Part shown: positions 26,868 to 35,349 of the stretch, in pieces
Position numbering within the stretch: position 1 is the first letter of the stretch
Layout of the letters: each line of letters opens with the position of its first letter
Assembly: GCF_014642275.1 (NCBI RefSeq)
Contig: NZ_BMIM01000001.1
Span: 62,001-126,000, forward strand
Source: Flavobacterium lutivivi
Lineage (GTDB): Bacteria > Bacteroidota > Bacteroidia > Flavobacteriales > Flavobacteriaceae
Length of the DNA: 64,000 bases
Direction of reading: 5' to 3'
Notes under the pieces: generated by a model
Told to the model about the DNA's origin: nothing
Databases searched by the model: none
What the model saw: the letters and a program-made list of their open reading frames with translations, nothing else
Position numbers and translations under genes: made by a program

Positions 26868-27908
26868 ATGGAAATCCAGAAAAAAGACATTCGTAGTTTA
26901 ACAAAAGAACAAATACGAGATTTTTTTGTAGCCAATGGTGAAAAAGCTTTTCGTGGCAATCAAGTTTATGAATGGCTTTGGAGCAAAGCGGTTCATAGTT
27001 TTGATGATATGACCAATGTTTCAAAAGAAACCAGAACGATGCTCGAAGAAAATTTTGTCATCAATCATATCAAAGTAGATACCATGCAACGCAGCGAAGA
27101 TGGAACAGTAAAAAATGCTGTTCGCCTTCATGATGATTTGATTGTGGAAAGTGTTCTTATCCCTACAGAAACTAGAACAACAGCTTGCGTTTCGAGCCAA
27201 GTAGGTTGTAGTTTAGATTGTAATTTTTGTGCAACGGCGCAACTTAAAAGAATGCGCAATCTTAATCCTGACGAAATTTATGATCAAGTTGTTGCTATAG
27301 ATAGAGAAAGTCGTTTGTATTACAATCGTCCATTATCAAACATTGTTTTTATGGGAATGGGTGAACCTTTGATGAATTACCCAAATGTGATGAAAGCCAT
27401 AGACAAAATTACATCTGAAGAAGGATTAGGCATGTCGCCAAAAAGAATAACGGTTTCAACTTCAGGAATTTCAAAAATGATAAAAAAAATGGCTGATGAT
27501 GAAGTGAAATTCAAGCTGGCAGTTTCGTTACATTCTGCAATTGAAGAAATTAGAAACCAAATTATGCCGTTTACAAAAAACTTTCCTTTAACTGAACTTA
27601 AAGAAGCATTAGAATATTGGTATAAAAAAACAAAGAGTAAAATTACCTATGAATATGTAGTTTGGAAAGGTATTAATGACGACCAAAAATCGATAGATGC
27701 TCTGGTAAAATTTTGTAAATATGTTCCATGCAAAGTAAACTTAATTGAATACAACCCAATTGATGATGGCATGTTTCAACAAGCATCAAACGAAGCTTTA
27801 GAAAAGTATATTTCAACTCTTGAAAAAAATAATATTGTTGCCAAAGTGCGCAGAAGTAGAGGAAAAGATATTGATGCCGCTTGTGGGCAATTAGCAAACA
27901 AATCATAA
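26868..27908 (+). CDS. rlmN: Dual-specificity 23S rRNA/tRNA adenosine-C2 methyltransferase
   Basis: 346 residues from MEIQKKDIRSLT; the frame is open upstream to 26739, but the -7 box and family length support the ATG at 26868. This radical-SAM enzyme methylates A2503 of 23S rRNA and A37 of some tRNAs. The cluster motif CSLDCNFC (Cys114, 118, 121) binds the [4Fe-4S]. Both mechanistic Cys can be seen: Cys339 in DAACGQLANKS forms the methyl-Cys, and Cys107 (TTACVSS) is upstream of the cluster. VFMGMGEPLMNY and KLAVSLHSA are also family marks. Monocistronic; a terminator follows. Confidence 0.96.
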   Translation: MEIQKKDIRSLTKEQIRDFFVANGEKAFRGNQVYEWLWSKAVHSFDDMTNVSKETRTMLEENFVINHIKVDTMQRSEDGTVKNAVRLHDDLIVESVLIPTETRTTACVSSQVGCSLDCNFCATAQLKRMRNLNPDEIYDQVVAIDRESRLYYNRPLSNIVFMGMGEPLMNYPNVMKAIDKITSEEGLGMSPKRITVSTSGISKMIKKMADDEVKFKLAVSLHSAIEEIRNQIMPFTKNFPLTELKEALEYWYKKTKSKITYEYVVWKGINDDQKSIDALVKFCKYVPCKVNLIEYNPIDDGMFQQASNEALEKYISTLEKNNIVAKVRRSRGKDIDAACGQLANKS

Positions 27909-27950
27909 AAAAAACACTTCCGAAATTCTCCTGAACTTCGGAAGTGTTTA
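27907..27950. terminator. Bidirectional terminator after rlmN
   Basis: 13-bp stem AAACACTTCCGAA/TTCGGAAGTGTTT (27912-27924 and 27937-27949). The plus-strand A-run before it gives a long U-run on the minus strand, so it is strongest for the convergent lipoprotein gene. Confidence 0.82.
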
Positions 27951-27972
27951 ATAACTAACCCCAAAAATTATA

Positions 27973-28806
27973 TTAATTCCCTAAAATAATTGTTACAGTA
28001 TTACCATTTGCTGTAAATGTAGCTTCATTATCACATTCTCCATTTCCAAAATCTAATGTAGCAGTTACGCCATTTCTAACAATGGTTAAAACTCCACTCA
28101 CTATGTGTGGGCAAGTCATTTCTACTCTTAGAGGAGTTGTTACGGTTGTGTTTCTTGTTCCTTGTGGAAAAGTTGTTGTCCAGTTTCCTGTAATCAAGAA
28201 TACATTGTCTGCCCAAACATGTATCGTTTGAAAACCTTCAATCATTTCTCTAATTCTATTTCCTACTCTGTGGTAAACATTTCCGTTGGGGAAAGTTGCT
28301 GTCATATCGATATCCATGTTTGCAACAGGATGTGGAGTAGAAAGTGCTTCTGTACTTTGTATTGTTCTAACTACTGTTCTGTTTCCTTCAATCAAGATGT
28401 CGTTGTGGTGAAAATTTACAAATGAATAGTTAATGGTTTGCGAAGGAGTATCAAAGTTTGTACTTCCGCTCACAATTATTGTTCCATCAAGGACATTTCC
28501 GTTTTGCAATGTGCAATTATCAAAAACAACAGTACGTGTCCATGTGCTTCCAATTACAGTTGTTGTTACCGTTGCGCATGAAGGCAAATAAGGACTTACA
28601 ACTTCGGTTGATTTTCCAGAACCTATTGGGTTTGCTTGTTCGTTAAACTGGTCGTCAATAATTTTAAAAACGTCTTCGTTTACACCATCTATGGTTGCAT
28701 TTACTTTTGCTTCAGAAACAAAAGAACTTTCACTATCGTCTTTGCTACAGCCAGTAAAAATAGCTATTGACAAAATAGTTCCTAGGATAATTTTCTTTGA
28801 ATTCAT
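27973..28806 (-). CDS. Lipoprotein of unknown function
   Basis: 277 residues. The lipoprotein signal MNSKKIILGTILSIAIFTGCSKDD puts the lipid Cys at 20; the acidic Ser/Asp stretch right after it (CSKDDSESS) is the kind of lipoprotein export signal seen in Bacteroidota surface lipoproteins. The rest is beta-rich, Thr- and Asn-rich, with pairs of Cys (LPSCATVTT, DNCTLQNG, MTCPHIVSG, GECDNEA) that may form disulfides. I do not recognise a family. Transcribed alone, convergent with rlmN. Confidence 0.75.
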   Translation of the reverse strand: MNSKKIILGTILSIAIFTGCSKDDSESSFVSEAKVNATIDGVNEDVFKIIDDQFNEQANPIGSGKSTEVVSPYLPSCATVTTTVIGSTWTRTVVFDNCTLQNGNVLDGTIIVSGSTNFDTPSQTINYSFVNFHHNDILIEGNRTVVRTIQSTEALSTPHPVANMDIDMTATFPNGNVYHRVGNRIREMIEGFQTIHVWADNVFLITGNWTTTFPQGTRNTTVTTPLRVEMTCPHIVSGVLTIVRNGVTATLDFGNGECDNEATFTANGNTVTIILGN

Positions 28807-28879
28807 ATTTCTATTATTTTTTGGTTTCTAATAGTAAGAATAGAATTGTTTAAAAAGGTTTAATATGAGCAGTAATTTT

Positions 28880-28909
28880 TTTGCTAATGATTTCAATATT
28901 GTATCTTTG
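28880..28909 (+). promoter_or_regulatory. Polyprenyl synthetase promoter
   Basis: TTTG (28880-28883), 18 bases, TATCTTTG (28902-28909); the start codon is 8 bases further on, so the leader is very short or absent. Confidence 0.62.
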
Positions 28910-28917
28910 AACCGCTG

Positions 28918-29898
28918 ATGAATATAACATCTCAAATAAAACAGCCTATTCGTGATGAAATGGAACTTTTTGAAAAAAAGTTCTACGAATCAATGTCTTC
29001 AAAGGTTGCGCTATTAAATAGAATTACCTATTACATTGTCAACAGAAAAGGAAAACAAATGCGACCAATGTTTGTTTTTCTCGTTGCCAAAATGATTTCC
29101 GAAGAAAATAAAGTAAATGAACGAACCTATCGCGGAGCTAGTGTAATAGAATTGATTCACACAGCAACATTGGTTCACGATGATGTGGTTGACGATAGTA
29201 ATCGACGTCGAGGATTTTTTTCTATCAATGCATTGTGGAAAAATAAAATTGCTGTTTTAGTTGGAGATTATTTGCTTTCAAAAGGTTTGTTGTTGTCAAT
29301 AGATAATGGTGATTTTGATTTACTTCGAATAATATCTGTTGCCGTTCGTGAAATGAGCGAAGGTGAATTACTCCAAATAGAAAAGGCGAGAAGACTAGAC
29401 ATCGTTGAAGAAGTTTATTTTGAAATAATCAGAAAAAAAACCGCCACACTTATTGCTTCATGTTGTGCTCTTGGCGCAAAATCTGTCTCTGATGATGAGG
29501 TTATAGTTGAAAAAATGCGACTTTTTGGTGAGCTTATCGGAATGGCTTTCCAAATTAAAGATGATCTTTTTGATTATACTGATGACGCCATTGGTAAACC
29601 AACAGGAATAGACATCAAAGAACAAAAAATGACTTTACCGCTCATCTATGCTCTAAATAATTGTTCCAATGAAGAAAAAAGATGGTGCATTAATTCTATA
29701 AAAAATCACAATAAAGACAAAAAGCGAGTAAAAGAAGTAATCCAATTTGTAAAAGACAAAAACGGATTAGTTTATGCCGAAAATAAAATGGTTGAATTTC
29801 AGCAACAAGCTTTAGCGTTACTACAAGATTTCCCAAGTTCACTATTCAAAGAGAGTTTGACGCTGATGGTTAATTACGTAATCGATAGAAAGAAGTAG
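28918..29898 (+). CDS. Polyprenyl diphosphate synthase (IspB-like)
   Basis: 326 residues. Both Asp-rich motifs of trans-prenyltransferases are present: LVHDDVVDDSNRRRG (first DDxxD region with the following RRR) and FQIKDDLFDYTDDAIGKPTGIDIKEQKMTLPLI (second). GKQMRPMFVFLVA is the N-terminal IPP-binding GKxxRP motif. The enzyme chains isopentenyl diphosphate units into the side chain used for menaquinone (the quinone of Bacteroidota). The chain length cannot be stated from sequence. Own promoter; the next 225 bases are non-coding. Confidence 0.93.
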   Translation: MNITSQIKQPIRDEMELFEKKFYESMSSKVALLNRITYYIVNRKGKQMRPMFVFLVAKMISEENKVNERTYRGASVIELIHTATLVHDDVVDDSNRRRGFFSINALWKNKIAVLVGDYLLSKGLLLSIDNGDFDLLRIISVAVREMSEGELLQIEKARRLDIVEEVYFEIIRKKTATLIASCCALGAKSVSDDEVIVEKMRLFGELIGMAFQIKDDLFDYTDDAIGKPTGIDIKEQKMTLPLIYALNNCSNEEKRWCINSIKNHNKDKKRVKEVIQFVKDKNGLVYAENKMVEFQQQALALLQDFPSSLFKESLTLMVNYVIDRKK

Positions 29899-30123
29899 TG
29901 ATTTCAAAAAACAATTTTCAACTTCAATAGTCAACTTCAAAACTTTTTCACAAACTTTGTCATTCTGAGGAACAAGAAATCTTATAAAAAATTTTATTTT
30001 TTAATTACCAGATAAACAATAGGTTAAATAATATTTCAATTTTTTTTAACCAATCATGCAACCATTTTGTAACTACATTCGTCTATGCTAATAGAAGTCT
30101 AAAGTTCTGAAATCAAAAATCAA
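29899..30123 (+). other. Non-coding stretch between the polyprenyl synthase and sigma-factor genes
   Basis: 225 bases with no supported gene. It holds AT-rich low-complexity sequence and a remnant of the Bacteroidota-type intergenic word CATTCTGAGGAACAAGAAATCT (29961-29982). A degenerate -7 box TACATTCG lies near 30072; I see no confident promoter. Confidence 0.4.
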
Positions 30124-30684
30124 TTGAAAGTAATTAGCTTACATAAAGATGAAAAAGAATTAATCGAGTTAGCAGTCGAAAACAATCGTCATGCACAACA
30201 TCAGATTTATTCAAAATTTTCGCCAAAAATGCTAAGCGTTTGCCGTCAATACATTAAAGACATTCATGAAGCAGAAGATATAATGATAACTGCTTTTATG
30301 AAAGTATTTACAAACTTGAAAAATTTCAAACACGAAGGAAGCTTCGAAGGTTGGATTAGACGAATAATGATTAATGAATGTATTTCATTCATCAGAGTTC
30401 AAAAGAAAGTTAAGTTCCTTGAAGATGAGAATTTTACTGAAGAAAAAGTAAATAACATCGAAAGCAAATTTTCAGTTGAAGATATTCAGTTTTTGATTGA
30501 CAATTTACCCGAAGGCTACAAAATGGTTTTTAACCTCTATTGTGTTGAAGGTTATAAACATCAGGAAATTGCTCAGATGTTAGGAATTAGTGAAGGAACT
30601 TCTAAATCTCAATTGTCTCATGCACGAAAAATGCTTCAAGACAATATTTTAAAACTAAAGAATTACAATAATGGAACCGAATAA
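30124..30684 (+). CDS. ECF-type RNA polymerase sigma factor
   Basis: 186 residues, beginning at a TTG codon (no ATG fits; the N-terminus KVISLHKDEKELIELA is what relatives start with). Region 2 is HQIYSKFSPKMLSVCRQYIKDIHEAEDIMITAFMKVFTNLKNFKHEGSFEGWIRRIMINECISFIR; region 4 is LPEGYKMVFNLYCVEGYKHQEIAQMLGISEGTSKSQLSHARKMLQ with a helix-turn-helix. Such factors direct RNA polymerase to envelope or stress promoters. It overlaps the next gene by 14 bases; that gene has the layout of an anti-sigma factor, so the pair probably forms a regulatory unit. Confidence 0.9.
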   Translation: MKVISLHKDEKELIELAVENNRHAQHQIYSKFSPKMLSVCRQYIKDIHEAEDIMITAFMKVFTNLKNFKHEGSFEGWIRRIMINECISFIRVQKKVKFLEDENFTEEKVNNIESKFSVEDIQFLIDNLPEGYKMVFNLYCVEGYKHQEIAQMLGISEGTSKSQLSHARKMLQDNILKLKNYNNGTE

Positions 30685-31426
30685 TAATATAGAAAATCAA
30701 ATAAGAGAGAAGCTGAATTCTAGAGAAATTCAGCCATCTGACAAGTCTTGGGACAGGTTGGATGCTATGCTAACCGTTGCTGAAGAAAAAAAAACAAAGC
30801 GTTCTTTTTTCTCTTTCAAATATATTGGAATTGCTGCAAGCGTTTTGGTATTTGTAACACTTGGTATGTTTTTGTTCAATCAAGAAGAAAAAGTTTTAAT
30901 TCCTAATAATGAAATAGTAACTACTCCCGAAGTTCAAAAACCTATTATAAATAAAGAGCAATTTCAAGAGGAAGAAGATAAAATTGCAACACTTAGTGAA
31001 GATCATTCAAAGATTGGTAATCAAAAATCAGTAATCAAAAATCAATCAGTTTCAATCATCAATCAAAAGGACAATCAAAATCCAATTATTAATCGACAAA
31101 AAGAAATAGAATTTTTAGTTGCAGGTGATGTAGCTGCGGTAAAAGACATTCCAAAAGCTATTTCAACTAAACCAATTATAGTTCAGCCTAAAAAAGAACA
31201 AGCTTCTAAAAAATCATCATACATTGATGTTGATGCATTGTTAGCATCTGCAGAAAAAAGTAATGATAAAAAACAAAAAACAAACAAGATAAATGTTGAT
31301 GTAAATGACTTATTGTCTAACGCTGATAAAGAGGTTGAAACTAATTTTAGAGAAAAAGTGATTTCTAAAATCAGCAAAAACTATCAAGAAGTAAAGACAG
31401 CATTGGCAAACAGAAATCAAGAATAA
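30671..31426 (+). CDS. Membrane protein with anti-sigma-like layout
   Basis: 251 residues. A cytoplasmic N-terminal part (REKLNSREIQPSDKSWDRLDAML) precedes one membrane helix at about 48-66 (FKYIGIAASVLVFVTLGMFLFN); the rest is charged and would be periplasmic. Near the C-terminus a short motif occurs twice: IDVDALLASAEKSN and INVDVNDLLSNADKE. The order sigma factor, one-pass membrane protein, outer membrane barrel suggests it holds the sigma factor inactive at the membrane; no canonical zinc anti-sigma motif is present. Overlaps the sigma gene by 14 bases. Confidence 0.68.
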   Translation: MEPNNNIENQIREKLNSREIQPSDKSWDRLDAMLTVAEEKKTKRSFFSFKYIGIAASVLVFVTLGMFLFNQEEKVLIPNNEIVTTPEVQKPIINKEQFQEEEDKIATLSEDHSKIGNQKSVIKNQSVSIINQKDNQNPIINRQKEIEFLVAGDVAAVKDIPKAISTKPIIVQPKKEQASKKSSYIDVDALLASAEKSNDKKQKTNKINVDVNDLLSNADKEVETNFREKVISKISKNYQEVKTALANRNQE

Positions 31427-31456
31427 ATAATCATTAATCAAATAAATTATACTATC

Positions 31457-32524
31457 ATGAGAAATTTTACAATTTACTTAGGAGCATTGCTATGTCTTTT
31501 TGCAAGCAAATTATCAGCTCAAGAATCTTTTGAAACGAAAGCAAGACAAATTGCTGACAAAATTGAGAAAATAACCAAAGACGAAAAAGAAGCCTTAAAA
31601 ATAGAAATCGAAGAGGTTAACAAACAATTTGAAAACGGTACTATTACCAAAGCAGAATCCGATGATAAAAAGAAAAAACTAGCAGAGGCAAGAGCTTTGA
31701 TTATTGAAAATAAAGTAGCTGTAGCACAGGAAGAACTTAAAGAACTAGTTCAAGAAAAAGTGAATGGAAGAATAAAGTCAAATCCAAAGTTAAACGACTC
31801 AACTACCATTAGGGTTAATGAAAAGTTTGTAATAAAATTTGAAAGAGATACCGTTACTAAGAAAAAAGAATATGTTTACAGAGAAAAAAGAACCACATCT
31901 CAATTTGTTTTTGCTGCCGGTCTAAACAATGTTGTTACTGATGGTGATATTGAAAATTCAGATTTCAGATTTTGGGGTTCACATTTCTATGAATGGGGTT
32001 TAACATACAATACCAGAATTGCTAAAAACAGCAACTTGCTACACATTAAGTACGGAATGTCTGTAATGTACAATAACTTAAGACCTACAGATAACAGAAT
32101 GTTTGTTGTAAATGGTAATCAAACAAACTTAGAAGACAGTGGATTGAACCTAAAAGAATCAAGATTTAGAAATGTATATTTAGTAGCTCCACTGCATTTA
32201 GAATTTGATTTTACACCAAAAAAGACAGACAAAGAAGGAAAAACATATTTCAAAACACATGATTCTTTTCGTTTAGGAATTGGAGCATATGGTGGAGTTA
32301 GAGTTAAGTCTAAACAAATTTTGAAATATGAAATAGATGATTTAGATATCAAAGAAAAAATAAAAGGTGATTTCAATTCTAGCAATTTTATTTATGGATT
32401 GAGTGCTTATATTGGTTACAAAGAAACAAGTCTATATGTCAAATATGATTTAAATCCGTTGTTCAAAGACAATGCGGTAAAACAAAATAATGTTTCACTT
32501 GGAGTACGATTTGATTTTAATTAA
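31457..32524 (+). CDS. Outer membrane beta-barrel protein with N-terminal coiled coil
   Basis: 355 residues. The signal peptide is MRNFTIYLGALLCLFASKLSAQ. A Lys/Glu-rich helical region (about 23-130) probably forms a coiled coil. From about residue 145 (SQFVFAAGLNNVVTDG) to the end there are alternating amphipathic strands (FYEWGLTYNTRIA, LLHIKYGMSVMY, YLVAPLHLEFDF, SFRLGIGAYGGVRVKS, FIYGLSAYIGYKETSLYVKYDLNPLF) and a final FDFN, typical of an outer membrane barrel. Ligand or role unknown. Last gene of the sigma/anti-sigma-like operon, ended by a terminator. Confidence 0.75.
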   Translation: MRNFTIYLGALLCLFASKLSAQESFETKARQIADKIEKITKDEKEALKIEIEEVNKQFENGTITKAESDDKKKKLAEARALIIENKVAVAQEELKELVQEKVNGRIKSNPKLNDSTTIRVNEKFVIKFERDTVTKKKEYVYREKRTTSQFVFAAGLNNVVTDGDIENSDFRFWGSHFYEWGLTYNTRIAKNSNLLHIKYGMSVMYNNLRPTDNRMFVVNGNQTNLEDSGLNLKESRFRNVYLVAPLHLEFDFTPKKTDKEGKTYFKTHDSFRLGIGAYGGVRVKSKQILKYEIDDLDIKEKIKGDFNSSNFIYGLSAYIGYKETSLYVKYDLNPLFKDNAVKQNNVSLGVRFDFN

Positions 32525-32546
32525 AAATGTTTGGGTTAGTTAAATT

Positions 32547-32584
32547 AAACCCTGTTAGAGTTTCAACTCTAGCAGGGTTTTTTA
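32547..32584 (+). terminator. Intrinsic terminator of the sigma-factor operon
   Basis: Stem AAACCCTGTTAGAGT/ACTCTAGCAGGGTTT (32547-32561 and 32566-32580), one G-T pair, loop TTCA, followed by T. Confidence 0.88.
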
Positions 32585-32625
32585 CTTAAAAAAACTTTGT
32601 AACTTTAAACCCTTAAATAAATAAA

Positions 32626-34602
32626 TTGATTACTCGAGAAACCATAGATAAAGTTTTTGAAACCGCAAGAGTAGAAGAAGTCATTGGCGACTTTGTTCAG
32701 CTCAAGCGTGCGGGTAGTAATTTCAAAGGATTAAGCCCTTTTTCTGATGAAAGAACTCCGTCATTCATGGTGTCGCCAGTAAAGCAAATTTGGAAAGATT
32801 TTAGTACAGGAAAAGGTGGAAGCGTGGTTTCTTTCTTAATGGAACATGAGCATTTTACTTATCCAGAAGCTATCCGGTTTTTGGCAAAAAAGTACAATAT
32901 CGAAATAGAAGAAACAGAAACTTCTAATGAAGAGAAAGAAGATGCTAATGAACGCGAAAGCATGTACTTGGTTTCTGAATTTGCCAAAAAATATTTTCAA
33001 GATACACTCTTAAATTCTGAAGAAGGAAAAGCAATCGGACTTACTTATTTCAAAGAAAGAGGTTTTACCAATGAGACTATTGCCAAGTTTGGACTAGGTT
33101 ATTCACCCGAAAGTTGGGATGCTTTTACCAAAGAAGCCTTGGGCAAAGGTTACCAACTTGAGTTTCTTGAAAAAACAGGTTTGACCATCGTTCGTGAAGA
33201 CGGAAAACATTTCGACCGTTTCAAAGGAAGAGTGATGTTTCCTATTCAAAGTTTATCAGGAAGAGTTTTAGGTTTTGGAGGAAGAATTTTGACCAATGAT
33301 AAAAAAGCGGCAAAATATCTCAATTCTCCCGAAAGCGAAATTTATCATAAAAGTAAAGTTTTGTATGGAATTTTTCATGCAAAGCAAGCCATAGCCAAAA
33401 ACAATAATTGTTACCTAGTTGAAGGTTATACTGATGTAATTCAAATGCATCAATCGGGTATTGAAAATGTAGTTGCTTCTTCGGGAACAGCACTTACTCC
33501 TGATCAAATTAGATTAATCAATCGTTTGACCAAGAACATCACAGTTCTTTTTGATGGTGATGCAGCTGGACTTCGTGCCTCTATTCGCGGAATAGACTTG
33601 ATACTCGAAGAAGGAATGAACGTAAAAGTTTGTACTTTCCCAGATGGTGATGATCCAGATAGTTTTGCTCGAAAAAATTCCTATGAAGATTTAGTTCAAT
33701 ATTTAGAAAATAACGCCAAAGATTTCATTCAGTTCAAAGCTTCTCTTTTGATGAATGAAGCCCAAAACGATCCAATTAAAAAAGCCGATTTGATTAGAGA
33801 TATGGTGGTTAGTATTTCTAAAATTCCCGATAGGATAAAACGCGAGGTTTACATCCAGGAATGTTCCAGAATTATGGATATTTCTGAGCAAGTTTTGCTC
33901 AATACTTTGGCACAATTAGTTCAAAAAGATATTTCGGAGGCCAATAAACAACTCAAACAAGAACAAAAAGCTTTTGAAGTTGTGAAGAACGAAAATCAAG
34001 TAGCTCAACAAAGTGTTGATATCGTTTATGAATTAGAAAGAAAATTGATTGAAATTCTTCTGTTGTATGGAAATATTGAGGAAGAGTTTGAAGATATGTT
34101 ACTAAAAGTCAACGAAGATGGAGAAACCATTGAAGTTGCGGAGCGAAGTTCATTTAAAGTGTTTCAAAGAATATATTTGAGTTTGCAGGAAGACGAAATA
34201 GAATTGGCTAATGAAACTTTCAAAAAAATTTACAACGATTTAATAGCTCTTTACAATCAAGAGAATTTTACGATTGAAAACTATCTCCAACAACTTGATA
34301 ATGAATATTCTCAAATCGTGACAACTATATTAATGAACGAAGAAAAAGAGTTGCTTCACAACTGGGAAACAAAACAAATTTATGTAAAAAGTAAGCATGA
34401 GTCTATTGCTCAATATGTCACGGAAACAATTGTTTCTCTGAGAGAATATTTAATCAATAAGTTGATTGTTGAAATGATGAATCAAATCCCTGAAAGCAAT
34501 GAAGAACAGATAGAAGAAATCAAGACCAACATCAACGATTATAATAAACTAAAGGTTTATCTGACCGCAAAAATCGGTAGAATTCGTTCAACATATTATT
34601 AA
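32626..34602 (+). CDS. dnaG: DNA primase
   Basis: 658 residues starting at a TTG (ITRETIDKVFETARVEEVIGDFVQLKRAG), the conserved DnaG N-terminus. The primase makes RNA primers at the replication fork. The zinc-finger region reads LSPFSDERTPSFMVSPVKQIWKDFSTGKGG: all Cys/His zinc ligands are replaced. The catalytic TOPRIM core is normal: CYLVEGYTDVIQMHQSGIENVVASSGTALT and LFDGDAAGLRAS, plus GFGGRIL and KYLNSPES of the RNA-polymerase-like domain. The C-terminal part (about 440-658) is the helicase-binding domain. No rpsU or rpoD adjoins it; rpoD is about 25 kb away. Confidence 0.94.
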   Translation: MITRETIDKVFETARVEEVIGDFVQLKRAGSNFKGLSPFSDERTPSFMVSPVKQIWKDFSTGKGGSVVSFLMEHEHFTYPEAIRFLAKKYNIEIEETETSNEEKEDANERESMYLVSEFAKKYFQDTLLNSEEGKAIGLTYFKERGFTNETIAKFGLGYSPESWDAFTKEALGKGYQLEFLEKTGLTIVREDGKHFDRFKGRVMFPIQSLSGRVLGFGGRILTNDKKAAKYLNSPESEIYHKSKVLYGIFHAKQAIAKNNNCYLVEGYTDVIQMHQSGIENVVASSGTALTPDQIRLINRLTKNITVLFDGDAAGLRASIRGIDLILEEGMNVKVCTFPDGDDPDSFARKNSYEDLVQYLENNAKDFIQFKASLLMNEAQNDPIKKADLIRDMVVSISKIPDRIKREVYIQECSRIMDISEQVLLNTLAQLVQKDISEANKQLKQEQKAFEVVKNENQVAQQSVDIVYELERKLIEILLLYGNIEEEFEDMLLKVNEDGETIEVAERSSFKVFQRIYLSLQEDEIELANETFKKIYNDLIALYNQENFTIENYLQQLDNEYSQIVTTILMNEEKELLHNWETKQIYVKSKHESIAQYVTETIVSLREYLINKLIVEMMNQIPESNEEQIEEIKTNINDYNKLKVYLTAKIGRIRSTYY

Positions 34603-34605
34603 TAA

Positions 34606-34632
34606 AAAATCCCGATTTCTCGGGATTTTTTT
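34606..34632. terminator. Bidirectional terminator between dnaG and the response regulator gene
   Basis: Stem AAAATCCCGA/TCGGGATTTT (34606-34615 and 34620-34629), loop TTTC, followed by T on the plus strand and by U on the minus strand. Confidence 0.85.
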
Positions 34633-35260
34633 AAACGATTTCTAAAGTTTTAGCCTTATTAACCAAGTCAACTAAATTAGTTACATTCAATTTAGTAAGT
34701 AATCTTAATTTATAAGTACTAATTGTTTTTTCATTAAGCTTAAGAATCTTAGCAATTTCGTTGTTTTTCTTTCCATCGCTCAAGAAACGTAGAACCTCAA
34801 TTTCTCTGTTTGATAATTTTCTGTACAAACGCTCAGATTTGTTTTGCTTTGCAATCAATGCCAAGTTGCGCTTAATATCATCATTGAGCATAATTTGTCC
34901 ATTGTTTACTTTTACAATTACGTTACCCAAATTTTCAAGTTTTGAAGTTTTGTGAACATAACCAGCACAACCTGCTTTTATAGCATTTGGTGCATAAACA
35001 TTTTCTGGCAAGCTACTAAAAATAATAACTTTTGTTTTTGGAAAATTTTTGATGATAGATTTTACTTCATAGATACTGTTGAGACCATCTAGTTCTAAGT
35101 CCATAATCAATACATCAATTTCCTTGTTTCTCAATGCATCTGGAATCATAAAAAAATTCCCAACATTGGAAGCAATACTTATCTCGGGATGATCTTTGAA
35201 GTAAGCTTTTACTCCAAAATGAACAACCGGAAAGTTGTCTGCTAAACATACATTAATCAT
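34631..35260 (-). CDS. LuxR/NarL-type response regulator
   Basis: 209 residues. The receiver domain spans about 1-120: the phosphoacceptor Asp is in VLIMDLELDG and the conserved Lys in GYVHKTSK, but the acidic pair usually seen as ADD is ADN here (VCLADNFPVV). The output domain is a LuxR helix-turn-helix: KLSNREIEVLRFLSDGKKNNEIAKILKLNEKTISTYKLRLLTKLNV. It should be a DNA-binding regulator controlled by a histidine kinase, none of which is encoded nearby. It lies 89 bases downstream of nadE in the same direction. Confidence 0.9.
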   Translation of the reverse strand: MINVCLADNFPVVHFGVKAYFKDHPEISIASNVGNFFMIPDALRNKEIDVLIMDLELDGLNSIYEVKSIIKNFPKTKVIIFSSLPENVYAPNAIKAGCAGYVHKTSKLENLGNVIVKVNNGQIMLNDDIKRNLALIAKQNKSERLYRKLSNREIEVLRFLSDGKKNNEIAKILKLNEKTISTYKLRLLTKLNVTNLVDLVNKAKTLEIV

Positions 35261-35349
35261 AATTCTGTGGTATTTATGTTTTGGTTAAATTAATTAAAAG
35301 TTATAGTAAAGTTATAAAAAATAAATAATATACTACTAAAAATCAAATC

